From JBAVEL01 sp049587715 (lineage in GTDB: Bacteria; Bacteroidota; Ignavibacteria; UBA10030; UBA6906), in the NCBI GenBank assembly GCA_049587715.1, contig JBAVEL010000141.1, forward strand, positions 1 through 50,501: a stretch of DNA of 50,501 nucleotides, in the 5' to 3' direction. Shown in pieces: positions 15,838-23,458 of the stretch. Each line of letters begins with the position of its first letter. Within the stretch, counting starts at the first letter, position 1. The position numbers and the translations under genes are program-made. Below the pieces are notes generated by a model. That model did not search any database, was not told the origin of the DNA, and saw nothing but the letters and a program-made list of their open reading frames with translations.

Positions 15838-17442
15838 TCACCGTGCGGCGGCTCCCGAGGGCCTGGCCGTGAACAGGAGCATCAGGCGGAGATGCTCCAG
15901 AAGGGGCTCGGGTGCAACCTCCGGGAAGTGCGCCCTCCGCGCCGCCTCATCCCCCTCCAACCGGTCTCCTTGCTCCCAGAGAGTCCGGAGAAATCCCCCC
16001 GCTCCGGGATTCTCAAACCAGTTGGCCCCGTAGGTCCGCGTCAGGTACCCGTTCAACTGGGCTTCCAGGAACCAGCCGCGCAGGTAGCTGGCCGTGTAGA
16101 AGAGGGCGTCCGTCTCCACAAGATAGCGCCTCCCGTCGGAGGGGTGGACGGCGGCCCCCGCGGCGGCGGCCAGGCGTCCCGCATAGGCGGCTTCGGGGTT
16201 GGAGATCCCGTCCGAGAAGTCCAGCTCGAAAAGGAGCTTGGCGCAGTACCTGCGGAGCATGTAGAGCCGCTCGAAGACCCGGAACCGCACGTACTCCTTC
16301 AGGGCCGTGGAGCTCATGCGGGAGTGGAGCCGCAGCCATGCCTGGTTGGTCAGCAGGTATTGTGAGAGGAATGCGTAGGCCTCCGTGAGGCTTCCCTCCC
16401 CGAGGTACCGGAACTCGGCCGAAAACTCGGCGGTGTGGGCGTAGTGGAGGGCATGCCCCAGCTCGTGAAACAGCGCGTCATAGTCGCTCCTTCCCCCGAT
16501 GGGCTTGATGGAGAGCCGGATGTCCGTGGGCACCGCCACCGTGAAGCAAACGGCCCTCGGGTTCTTCTCCGGCCTGGGTGCGTCGTCTATCCCGAGTCCC
16601 CTCAGGGAATCCAGATGCACCCCCATGCCGCGCCAGGTCTTCCGCCCCGCCTCCAGAAGGCCCCCGGCGGGGAACTCCCCGTCGAAGGCGCCTCCCCGCA
16701 GGAGGAGGGCGGCATCATACCTGTGGAACTCCTCCGGTTCCAGCCCCAGATACCGGCGGACCATCTCCGCCAGGAGCGTCCGGTAGGGTTCCTCGGTTTC
16801 CCTCAGCACCCGCTCGGCCGTCCGTCCCAGGGAGCGCAGGGAATATCCCTTCAGCTCCGAAGCCAGGCTCTCCGGGCTGTGGTATCCCAGCTCCGAGCCC
16901 AGGGTCCTTCGCCGCGTCTCGGCGCGGCGGAGCAGCAGGTTGAGCGAGTCCAGCACGGGATCGGCCGCCGCGTAGAGAGCGGCGCGGCGCTCCTGCCGGA
17001 GTTCGTGCGCGATCCGCGCCCCGAGGTTCCGGTAGGGAATGACCTCCCCGCCCGAGCGGACCGCAGCCCGGGCCTCCAGATCGGCGGCGCTGTCGGCCAG
17101 GGGGGCCGACCCGCGGTTCAGATACTCCGCCACCAGATGCCGCCGGAGGTACCGGAGTCTCTTCTTCTGGAGCGCATCCTGCTCCTCCCCCAGGGCCTCC
17201 TCCACCAGCCGTATCGCATCCGGCGAGAAGAGGTCGGGGTGGGCGGCGTAGAGGGAATCCTGCCGCGACGGGGCGCCGGTCGTCCAGCTTGCGTACCCTG
17301 CCGCAGCCTGGGCCTCCGCCAGGGCTTCCACCTCGGTCCTGATCCGCTCGATCCGTTCCGTGCGGGAGCCGTCTCCCCCCCCGCAACCGCCGGCGGTGAG
17401 GCATCCGGCCAGGGCGATTGCCGCCATCCTCGTGGTCTGCAT
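15838..17442 (-). CDS. exported zinc metallopeptidase lipoprotein (HELGH; M3/M32-like)
   Basis: 534 residues. MQTTRMAAIALAGC is a short lipoprotein signal with Cys14. The zinc site is H326-E-L-G-H330, with Glu354 in GEGSLTEAYAF as the likely third ligand. The helical body and the Tyr-rich stretch TASYLRGWFLEAQL resemble the thimet-oligopeptidase/carboxypeptidase M32 fold. A role in peptide breakdown in the periplasm is inferred. AGAGGA precedes the ATG at 17442. It is the last gene of the minus-strand run that begins with the OmpA-like gene, 70 bases after the Rho gene. Confidence 0.8.
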   Translation of the reverse strand: MQTTRMAAIALAGCLTAGGCGGGDGSRTERIERIRTEVEALAEAQAAAGYASWTTGAPSRQDSLYAAHPDLFSPDAIRLVEEALGEEQDALQKKRLRYLRRHLVAEYLNRGSAPLADSAADLEARAAVRSGGEVIPYRNLGARIAHELRQERRAALYAAADPVLDSLNLLLRRAETRRRTLGSELGYHSPESLASELKGYSLRSLGRTAERVLRETEEPYRTLLAEMVRRYLGLEPEEFHRYDAALLLRGGAFDGEFPAGGLLEAGRKTWRGMGVHLDSLRGLGIDDAPRPEKNPRAVCFTVAVPTDIRLSIKPIGGRSDYDALFHELGHALHYAHTAEFSAEFRYLGEGSLTEAYAFLSQYLLTNQAWLRLHSRMSSTALKEYVRFRVFERLYMLRRYCAKLLFELDFSDGISNPEAAYAGRLAAAAGAAVHPSDGRRYLVETDALFYTASYLRGWFLEAQLNGYLTRTYGANWFENPGAGGFLRTLWEQGDRLEGDEAARRAHFPEVAPEPLLEHLRLMLLFTARPSGAAAR

Positions 17443-17512
17443 GGGCCTGTTCCTCTTGTTCTCGTGAGTGCCGCGCCCCGTTGATGCACCTCTTCGGGCG
17501 GCGGGCGCGGAC

Positions 17513-18613
17513 CTACTGGAATCCCGCCAGGAGTTCTTCGTTGGAGGGATGGGTCCGGAGGAGCGCCTGCACCGCCAGGAGAGCCTCTTTGGGAGAGAGC
17601 CGCGCGATGGACCGGCGGAGAATCTGTTGCCGGTGGCCGCCTGCGCCGAACAGAAGTTCCTCTCTCCGTGTCCCCGAGGCGTGCAGGTGCAATGCGGGGA
17701 AGAGGCGCTCATCCGCCAGAGGGCGGCTCAGCACAAGCTCCATGTTCCCGGTTCCCTTGAACTCCTGGAAGATGAGCTCGTCCATCCGGGACCCGGTCTG
17801 TACGAGGACCGTGGCCAGGATCGTGAGGGATCCCCCGCCCTCCAGGTTCCGCGCCGCCCCGAAGATCCGCTTGGGTATCTCGAGCGCACGCGCATCCACA
17901 CCCCCCGACAGAGTGCGCCCGCTCCCCGGCTGGTGCAGGTTGAACGCCCGCCCCAGGCGCGTGAGGGAGTCCAGGAGGATGACCACATCCCGTCCGGTCT
18001 CCACGAGGCGCCGGGCGTAGTCCAGGACCAGGACCCCCAGCCGGACGTGCCGACCCCGGTCGCTGTCGCTTGAACTGGCGAAGACGCGCCCCTTCACGGT
18101 GCGCCGCATGTCGGTCACCTCCTCGGGCCGTTCATCCACCAGGAGCACCAGAAGAACCACTTCCGGATTGTGCGCGTGCACGGCCTCTGCCAGGTGCTGG
18201 AGGAGGGTGGTCTTGCCGGCCTTGGGCGGCGAGACGATGAGCCCCCGCTGCCCCTTCCCGATCGGGCAGAAGAGGGAGATAAGCCGCATCTCGGGGGTGC
18301 CGCCGCGCGCCGGGTGCAGCCGGAGAATCTTGTCGGGAGCGACGGCGACGCGCTCCTCAAAGGGGGGGAGGGCCATCCAGGCCTTCGGGCTCATCCCGCA
18401 GATCTCCGCGATGGTCTGGACCGTCCGTCCGCCTCCCTGTGCCGGAACGGATTCCCCCGCCAGAAGGACGCCGTTCCGGAGGTGGTGGCGGAAGACAAGC
18501 CGGGAGGAAACAACCGGGTCGTCGGGTCCGGGCGTCAGTTCCCGCTCGAATGAGCGCACGCTTCCGGAGCGGCCCTGCCGGAGATCGAGGAGGCCCGAGA
18601 AGGGGAGGCCCAT
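17513..18613 (-). CDS. short Rho-like transcription termination factor with a degenerate RNA-binding domain
   Basis: 366 residues against about 420 or more for typical Rho. The ATPase half is intact: Walker A SPPKAGKTT (128-136), VDERPEEVTDM (159-169) with the catalytic Glu, LLDSLTRLGRAFN (213-225), and the Q-loop region TGSRMDE with EFKGTGNMEL. The N-terminal helical domain is missing. The cold-shock-like domain is eroded: where E. coli has GFGFLRS, this protein has RSGSVRS, removing the two Phe that grip RNA, and IYV has become PVV. It is probably a paralog, with a standard rho elsewhere. It starts 7 bases after the DUF1028 stop, with GAGGAG across the junction. Confidence 0.88.
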   Translation of the reverse strand: MGLPFSGLLDLRQGRSGSVRSFERELTPGPDDPVVSSRLVFRHHLRNGVLLAGESVPAQGGGRTVQTIAEICGMSPKAWMALPPFEERVAVAPDKILRLHPARGGTPEMRLISLFCPIGKGQRGLIVSPPKAGKTTLLQHLAEAVHAHNPEVVLLVLLVDERPEEVTDMRRTVKGRVFASSSDSDRGRHVRLGVLVLDYARRLVETGRDVVILLDSLTRLGRAFNLHQPGSGRTLSGGVDARALEIPKRIFGAARNLEGGGSLTILATVLVQTGSRMDELIFQEFKGTGNMELVLSRPLADERLFPALHLHASGTRREELLFGAGGHRQQILRRSIARLSPKEALLAVQALLRTHPSNEELLAGFQ

Positions 18614-18619
18614 CTCTCC

Positions 18620-19606
18620 TCAGCGGCCGGGCCGGGGAACGGCAATGAGGATGCGGTCCAGCACCTCCTCGTTCGCCTTCAGGACTCCGGCGCCGGGAAG
18701 GCGCCGGAGCAGGGTGGCCCAGCGCGTGTCATTGACGAAGCACTGGCGGAAGAGAGGAATGGATTCCTCTATGAGACCGGCGTTCACCAGGGCGACGGCG
18801 TGCCAGAACACGGCCTCGGGATTCCCGCCCAGGAGCCGGTCCGCCTCCGCGTATTCCCGGCGGGCCTGGGGGATCCTCCCGCTCTCGAGGGCGCGGTCGC
18901 CCGCGTTCATGCGCTCGTACCCCCGGTGGAGATCGGCCAGACGCCGCAGTTCCACCAGCGGATCCGGGTGGTCTTCGACGCGCAGATCCATCACGCGGTC
19001 CTCCCACGGGCGCCCGGTGGCCCTTCCCCGCACGATGAGGATGGCGGCCGACTGCCGGCCCCGGATGTCGCCTCCTTCGGCCTCCGCCGCCTCCAGGGCG
19101 GCCAGCATGCGCAGGGCCAGATCTCCCTGCGCCGTCTCGAAGGCCCGCGCCATCGCGCTGCAGACCGTCGGGTGCAGCATGAGGTTCGCCTGCACCGAGT
19201 ATCCGTTTCCCACCGCATGTCCCGCTTCGGGGATGCAGCCGCTTCCGGTATGGGCCGCAGCGTTTCCTGCGGCGTCCACCATGGCCACCTGGCGGATGCC
19301 CTCCCGGGGGTCGGAGGCCACCAGGCCCCGGAGGGCATCCGGTGCCGTCCTCCCGGCCTTCAGAAGCTCCAGTCCTGCCGGACCGTAGGCCGGATCCACG
19401 AACGACTGCGTGGCCACCACGCCCACGCCCGCCTCACCCCACAGGACCAGACTCCCCACGGAGAACCAGTGGGACTGGACCGCCGCTCCCATCTCGCCCG
19501 TGGCCGGGTCGCGCGCCACAATGGAGTAGGTGTGCACAGGACGGGGCAATCCGCAAACGGCAGAGGCGGGGAGGGTCGAGAGCACCAGGAGTGCGGGGAG
19601 TCTCAC
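18620..19606 (-). CDS. exported DUF1028 family protein with a TPR-like C-terminus
   Basis: 328 residues, GTG start. A signal peptide (LPALLVLSTLPASAVCG) precedes the DUF1028 core, an Ntn-hydrolase-like fold of unknown activity: TYSIVARDPATGEMG, AVQSHWFSVG and GVVATQSFVDP are characteristic. After about residue 235 come TPR-like helices (RALESGRIPQARREYAEADR). Family members are thought to be amidohydrolases, but none is proven for this one. The start is 12 bases after the DinB-like gene stop and the gene is coupled to the Rho-like gene. Confidence 0.82.
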   Translation of the reverse strand: MRLPALLVLSTLPASAVCGLPRPVHTYSIVARDPATGEMGAAVQSHWFSVGSLVLWGEAGVGVVATQSFVDPAYGPAGLELLKAGRTAPDALRGLVASDPREGIRQVAMVDAAGNAAAHTGSGCIPEAGHAVGNGYSVQANLMLHPTVCSAMARAFETAQGDLALRMLAALEAAEAEGGDIRGRQSAAILIVRGRATGRPWEDRVMDLRVEDHPDPLVELRRLADLHRGYERMNAGDRALESGRIPQARREYAEADRLLGGNPEAVFWHAVALVNAGLIEESIPLFRQCFVNDTRWATLLRRLPGAGVLKANEEVLDRILIAVPRPGR

Positions 19607-19618
19607 GGGGGCGGCGCC

Positions 19619-20122
19619 TCAGACGGAGGGGGGATCCATGCCGAGCCGGGCCCACTCCTCCCGGGAGGGACCGTACACGCCGGGGACCGCGGCCCCGAGC
19701 TGCCGGAGAAGGACGGTCAACTGGGCCCGGTGGTGGATCTGATGGTCGATGAGGGCCTGCAGCGTGAAACCCCGCCGCCACCTCTCTCCGTACATCTCGT
19801 CGACCTGCTCCAGGGTGGCGTCGGTCCAGGCGGACGCGATGGCGCCGAGCAGCCCCTCGGAGGCTCGGCGGTAGGCGGATGCGATGTCCGGGGCGGCAGC
19901 GGGAACGGGATCCTCGGGGGCGGCCCCCCCGGGCTCCAGGCCCATCCGGGAGGTCATCTCGGGTATGGAGGTCGTGATGTGCCAGGCCAGGCGCCCCGGA
20001 GACCGCACGCCCGGAACGACCTCCCTGTGAAGCCCCTCCTGAGGAATAGCCTCCAGGATCTTCAGCGTGGCCTCGGACTCCCTCTTCCAGATCTCCTCGA
20101 AGTCGGCAATGGTGCGGATCAC
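19619..20122 (-). CDS. DinB-like four-helix-bundle protein
   Basis: 167 residues, GTG start with AGGAAGAGGAG upstream. The metal-binding His residues of the DinB/YfiT fold are present: AWHITTS in the second helix and LIDHQIHHRAQL in the last. Such proteins are damage-inducible or act as thiol-dependent transferases; this one cannot be assigned a reaction. It sits in a tight run with the OmpA-like gene upstream and DUF1028 downstream. Confidence 0.82.
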   Translation of the reverse strand: MIRTIADFEEIWKRESEATLKILEAIPQEGLHREVVPGVRSPGRLAWHITTSIPEMTSRMGLEPGGAAPEDPVPAAAPDIASAYRRASEGLLGAIASAWTDATLEQVDEMYGERWRRGFTLQALIDHQIHHRAQLTVLLRQLGAAVPGVYGPSREEWARLGMDPPSV

Positions 20123-20143
20123 GGCTCTGCGCTCCTCTTCCTG

Positions 20144-21598
20144 TCAGTGTCCGCCGGCGACCGCCCATGCGGGCACAATCACCACGTCAATCCGTCTGTT
20201 GCGGGCTCTTCCTTCCGGCGTCTCGTTTCCCGCGATCGGGCGGGTCTCCCCGTACCCGAAATGGACGATCTTCGTCCCGGCCGCTGCTCCCGAGCGCAGG
20301 TACTCCGCCACCGCGCCCGCCCTCTGTTCGGAGAGGACCATGTTGGCCTCGTCCCCTCCCTGCGAATCCGTATGTCCCTCCACAATCACCTGGCTCTCCG
20401 GAAACCGTGCAATCGCTTCCCGCACCTTCTCCAGAAGGGCGGCATGTTCCGCAAGCACGGCGGAGCCGCCCGGCGGGAACACAAGACCGTGCAGCCGGAC
20501 CACCAGGCTGTTCCCGTCCCGCGTGACTACTCCCTCCTCGGGAGACAGCAGGCCGGAGACCCGGACGAACGTCTCCTCCCGGGCCTTCCGGCGGGCCAGG
20601 TCGTCCTTCAACTGCTGCTCCGCCGCGGTGAGGGTCCCCAGCCGGTTTTCCATGGATGCGATCTGCTCGCGCAGGTTGGCGATCTCCATCTGCTGCTGTT
20701 GCGCCGTCTGCCGGGCCTCGGCGAGACTCTGCTCCATCTCGGCCACCCGGGCGGTGACGGCTCCGGTCACGGCTTCGAAGCCGGCGTCAAAGCGGGCGGG
20801 CACGTTCAGGGCGCCGGCGATTCTCCGGAGCGGTTCCTCCGCCAGGAGGAACACGTCCTCGAAGCGCATCTTCCTTTCGAGCATCTCCTCAATGGTCCGG
20901 TGCAGGTACAGGGCGTGCGTGGCCTCGTACATGGCATCCTGGGCGCGCTGGCGGGCTTCGTCGGTGTCGTACCTGTTCTGGCTCAGTATCCGCTCGGCGT
21001 CCGTCGCCATGGTCTCGGCCAACTCGAGGGTCTTCGGAGCGTTGTCCCGGACGTCGGTCCGCTCGGCCCGCGCGAGAAGCTCCCTGGCCGGCGCCAGGTA
21101 ATTGGAGGTGATGGCCTCCAGCTCGGCCCGGCGGTAGGTGTCTTCCGCTTCCTGTGCCGCTTCCCGTGCGTCCTTGATGTCCCCGTCCTCCAGCTCCGCC
21201 GCGGCCTTGCGGAACCGCGCTTCCCCCTCCCGCCAGAGCTCGGGGGTGGACCGGGGGGCATCCGCGCTCACGGCGTCGTTGCGTGCGGCCATCAATGCAC
21301 GGAACGTGATCTCAGCCAGCTTTGTGGTCTCCAGAGCCTGCCGGAGGGCCGTCTCCGTGTCCCGCAGCCGCCCCCGGATCTGGTCCAGATTCCGCCCCGC
21401 CCGGTAGTCCGCCTCTGCGGCGGCAAAGCTCTCCCGGGCTCTGCCGAAGGAACCGGGCGCATACAGGTCCGCCTTCCGCTCGCGTGCCGCTTGCATCAGC
21501 GATTCCGTCTCTCCGAAAAGCTGGCCGCGGACGGGATCCTGGGTCGCGGCGGCGGCAGGAAACAGGATGAGGGCGCACAAGAGTCGAAGGGCGATCAT
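20144..21598 (-). CDS. OmpA-family periplasmic protein with a long helical N-terminal half
   Basis: 484 residues. Signal peptide MIALRLLCALILFPAAAA. Residues about 25-345 are Ala/Glu-rich helices, DUF4398-like at the start and coiled-coil at 290-345 (AEMEQSLAEARQTAQQQQME). The C-terminal 120 residues are an OmpA peptidoglycan-binding domain: FPPGGSAVL, VIVEGHTDSQGGDEAN, LSEQRAGAVAEYL and RARNRRIDVVI. It should tether the envelope to peptidoglycan without a beta-barrel. GGAG lies 5-8 bases before the ATG. It leads the operon that runs to the metallopeptidase. Confidence 0.9.
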   Translation of the reverse strand: MIALRLLCALILFPAAAATQDPVRGQLFGETESLMQAARERKADLYAPGSFGRARESFAAAEADYRAGRNLDQIRGRLRDTETALRQALETTKLAEITFRALMAARNDAVSADAPRSTPELWREGEARFRKAAAELEDGDIKDAREAAQEAEDTYRRAELEAITSNYLAPARELLARAERTDVRDNAPKTLELAETMATDAERILSQNRYDTDEARQRAQDAMYEATHALYLHRTIEEMLERKMRFEDVFLLAEEPLRRIAGALNVPARFDAGFEAVTGAVTARVAEMEQSLAEARQTAQQQQMEIANLREQIASMENRLGTLTAAEQQLKDDLARRKAREETFVRVSGLLSPEEGVVTRDGNSLVVRLHGLVFPPGGSAVLAEHAALLEKVREAIARFPESQVIVEGHTDSQGGDEANMVLSEQRAGAVAEYLRSGAAAGTKIVHFGYGETRPIAGNETPEGRARNRRIDVVIVPAWAVAGGH

Positions 21599-21660
21599 GG
21601 CATCTCCATGTCTCTGTAGGGATGTGGGGGCCGGGTCTTCAACGGCTGTGTCCGGGAGCC

Positions 21661-21689
21661 AATATAGCGCATCGGGGCTGTTTCCGCAA
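21661..21689 (-). promoter_or_regulatory. sigma70-type promoter of the OmpA-like gene operon
   Basis: On the minus strand TTGCGG (21684-21689), a 17 bp spacer and TATATT (21661-21666), giving a leader of about 55 bases. Confidence 0.65.
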
Positions 21690-21705
21690 TTCCGGCGGGG
21701 GGAGC

Positions 21706-22404
21706 CTACGGTCCATGGAACCGCACCGGGCTCCCCAGGGCCACCGACTCCGGCGTGATCTCCGCTCCGTAGGCCGGAAACTCCACGCCTGAGCCGTGCG
21801 CGGCCACGACGGCCCGCACGAGATCCCGGTCCGCCTTTTCGTCCAGCCGCAGCATGCGGCAATCGCCCCGCTGGACGAAGAAGAGGGCCACCGCCTGATG
21901 TCCCCCGCGCGCAAAGTCCGCCAGCCGGCGGAGGAGAAGCGCCGCCTTTGGAGCGGGGCCGTCCGGGAAGAGGGCCGTCCCGGCGTCGGACCGGGTGACA
22001 TGAAAGAAGCTCACGGCGCTGTTTCTCTCCTCTGCGTGCAGCAGGACGTCCACCCTGTGGCGCAGTCCGCAGTCCGCATCCCGCTCCGCCGCGAGGAAGG
22101 GGGGAATGCCGGCGACGGCCCGGGACTCCACCGCCTCGGCAAGGACCCTGCGGCAGAAGGGGGAGTTGACACAAACCCAGGAAGCGCCCGCTTCCGTGAG
22201 CTGCCAGGTGAAGGGATGGCGCCGGGCGGGATCCCGGCTCACGGAGAGAACGACCTTTGAGCCGGGCTCGGCACAGCCGGTCAGCGGACCCGGATTGGGG
22301 CAGTGGACGGTGACGCACCGGCCGTCCGCAAGGCGCGCCTCGGCAAGGAAAGCCCTGGAGCGTTTCAGGAGTGTGCCCCGGATGAGCGGTTCGGGCAGTC
22401 GCAT
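21706..22404 (-). CDS. sfsA: SfsA-family protein lacking the nuclease ExK residues
   Basis: 232 residues. The N-terminal OB-like half is typical of SfsA (VTVHCPNPGPLTGC, EPGSKVVLS, FTWQLTEAGASWVCVN). SfsA is a PD-(D/E)xK nuclease-fold protein that in E. coli carries RIDFLL then a YIEVKSVTL strand. Here Asp119 is kept in HRVDVLL, but the next strand reads AVSFFHVTRS, so both the Glu and the Lys are gone. FPDG and GVEFPAYGAEI follow as expected. It is probably a non-catalytic nucleic-acid-binding form. AGAGGA precedes the ATG. Confidence 0.85.
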   Translation of the reverse strand: MRLPEPLIRGTLLKRSRAFLAEARLADGRCVTVHCPNPGPLTGCAEPGSKVVLSVSRDPARRHPFTWQLTEAGASWVCVNSPFCRRVLAEAVESRAVAGIPPFLAAERDADCGLRHRVDVLLHAEERNSAVSFFHVTRSDAGTALFPDGPAPKAALLLRRLADFARGGHQAVALFFVQRGDCRMLRLDEKADRDLVRAVVAAHGSGVEFPAYGAEITPESVALGSPVRFHGP

Positions 22405-22448
22405 GGTCCTCTGCCGGCAGGCGGGGAAATCGCTCCTTCCGGCGCCCG

Positions 22449-22477
22449 AATATAGCGACCCCGGCGCCGAGAAGCAA
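22449..22477 (-). promoter_or_regulatory. sigma70-type promoter of sfsA
   Basis: On the minus strand TTGCTT (22472-22477), a 17 bp spacer and TATATT (22449-22454). Back to back with the HDAC-family promoter. Confidence 0.6.
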
Positions 22478-22485
22478 TCTGAGCG

Positions 22486-22513
22486 TTGACTCTCAGACGG
22501 TTGTTCCTATCTT
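22486..22513 (+). promoter_or_regulatory. sigma70-type promoter of the HDAC-like/kynU pair
   Basis: TTGACT (22486-22491), a 16 bp spacer and TATCTT (22508-22513). The predicted start, 22519-22521, falls a few bases before the ATG at 22523, so the message would be nearly leaderless. Confidence 0.6.
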
Positions 22514-22522
22514 CCAGAACGG

Positions 22523-23458
22523 ATGAGCGCCCCCGTCGCCTTTCTCACACACGAAGCATTCCTGCTCCACCGGACCCCCCCCGGACACCCGGAGCGCCCG
22601 GCGCGCCTCGAGGCCGTGACCGCGCGGCTCCGGCGAAGCGGGCTCTGGGAGGATCTGCTCCACCCCCGCGTCGCGCCTGCCCGGGAGGAAGACCTGCTGG
22701 CCGTCCACACGGAAGAGCACCTGGCCCTCCTCCGCTCCACGTGTGCATCCGGAGGGGGGATGCTGGATGCGGGCGACACCTTCGCCGTCCGGGAGTCCTT
22801 CGGGGCGGCCCTGCGTGCGGCCGGGGCGGTCATTGCCGGGATCGAGCATGTCCTGGAGGGAAGGGCGGCATCCGCCTTCTGCGCGGTGCGCCCTCCGGGG
22901 CACCATGCGGAGAGGGAGAGGCCGATGGGTTTCTGCCTGCTGAACAACGTCGCGGTGGGCGCCTCGTATGCCCGCCGGCGGGGGATCTCCCGCGTGGCCG
23001 TTCTGGACTGGGATGTCCACCATGGAAACGGAACCCAGCACATTTTCGAGGAAGATCCGGATGTCTTTTATGTGAGCATGCACCAGTATCCCTTCTATCC
23101 CGGCACCGGGGCGCGCGCCGAGCGGGGCAGGGGAAGAGGAGAGGGGGCCACCCTGAACATTCCCCTCCCCCCGGGATGCGGGGAACGGGAGTACATGGAG
23201 GCCGTGGAGGCCGAGGTGATCCCCGCCCTCGGGGAGTTCCGGCCCGGCCTTCTTCTTCTGTCCGCTGGCTTCGATGCCCACCGGAGCGATCCCCTGGCGG
23301 GGATGATGCTGGAGGACTCCTCCTACGGCCGCATGACGGAGGCGGTGAGGGACCTGGCCCCCGTGGTGTCGGTTCTGGAAGGGGGGTACAGTCTGGAAGC
23401 ACTGGCCGGATCCGTGGAGAGCCACCTCCGCGCCCTTGCAGCGGAGGCGCCCCCGTGA
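22523..23458 (+). CDS. HDAC-family zinc amidohydrolase
   Basis: 311 residues, complete arginase/deacetylase fold. Seen in order: HPERPARL, the active-site RPPGHHAERERPMGFC, NNVAVGA, the metal site DWDVHHGNGTQ, the Asp ligand in LSAGFDAHRSDPLAG, and GGYSLEAL. This is the class II / acetylpolyamine-amidohydrolase branch. Bacterial members remove acyl groups from polyamines, lysine or small amides. Its stop overlaps the kynureninase start by 4 bases, so the two are made together. That context suggests an amide in tryptophan degradation, such as N-formylkynurenine; this is inference. No Shine-Dalgarno site is visible. Confidence 0.92.
   Translation: MSAPVAFLTHEAFLLHRTPPGHPERPARLEAVTARLRRSGLWEDLLHPRVAPAREEDLLAVHTEEHLALLRSTCASGGGMLDAGDTFAVRESFGAALRAAGAVIAGIEHVLEGRAASAFCAVRPPGHHAERERPMGFCLLNNVAVGASYARRRGISRVAVLDWDVHHGNGTQHIFEEDPDVFYVSMHQYPFYPGTGARAERGRGRGEGATLNIPLPPGCGEREYMEAVEAEVIPALGEFRPGLLLLSAGFDAHRSDPLAGMMLEDSSYGRMTEAVRDLAPVVSVLEGGYSLEALAGSVESHLRALAAEAPP

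Noticed and set aside
17513..18613. Frameshift or truncation to explain the short Rho
   Set aside because: The start is coupled to the upstream stop and the frame before it belongs to another clear gene, so no lost upstream domain is visible.
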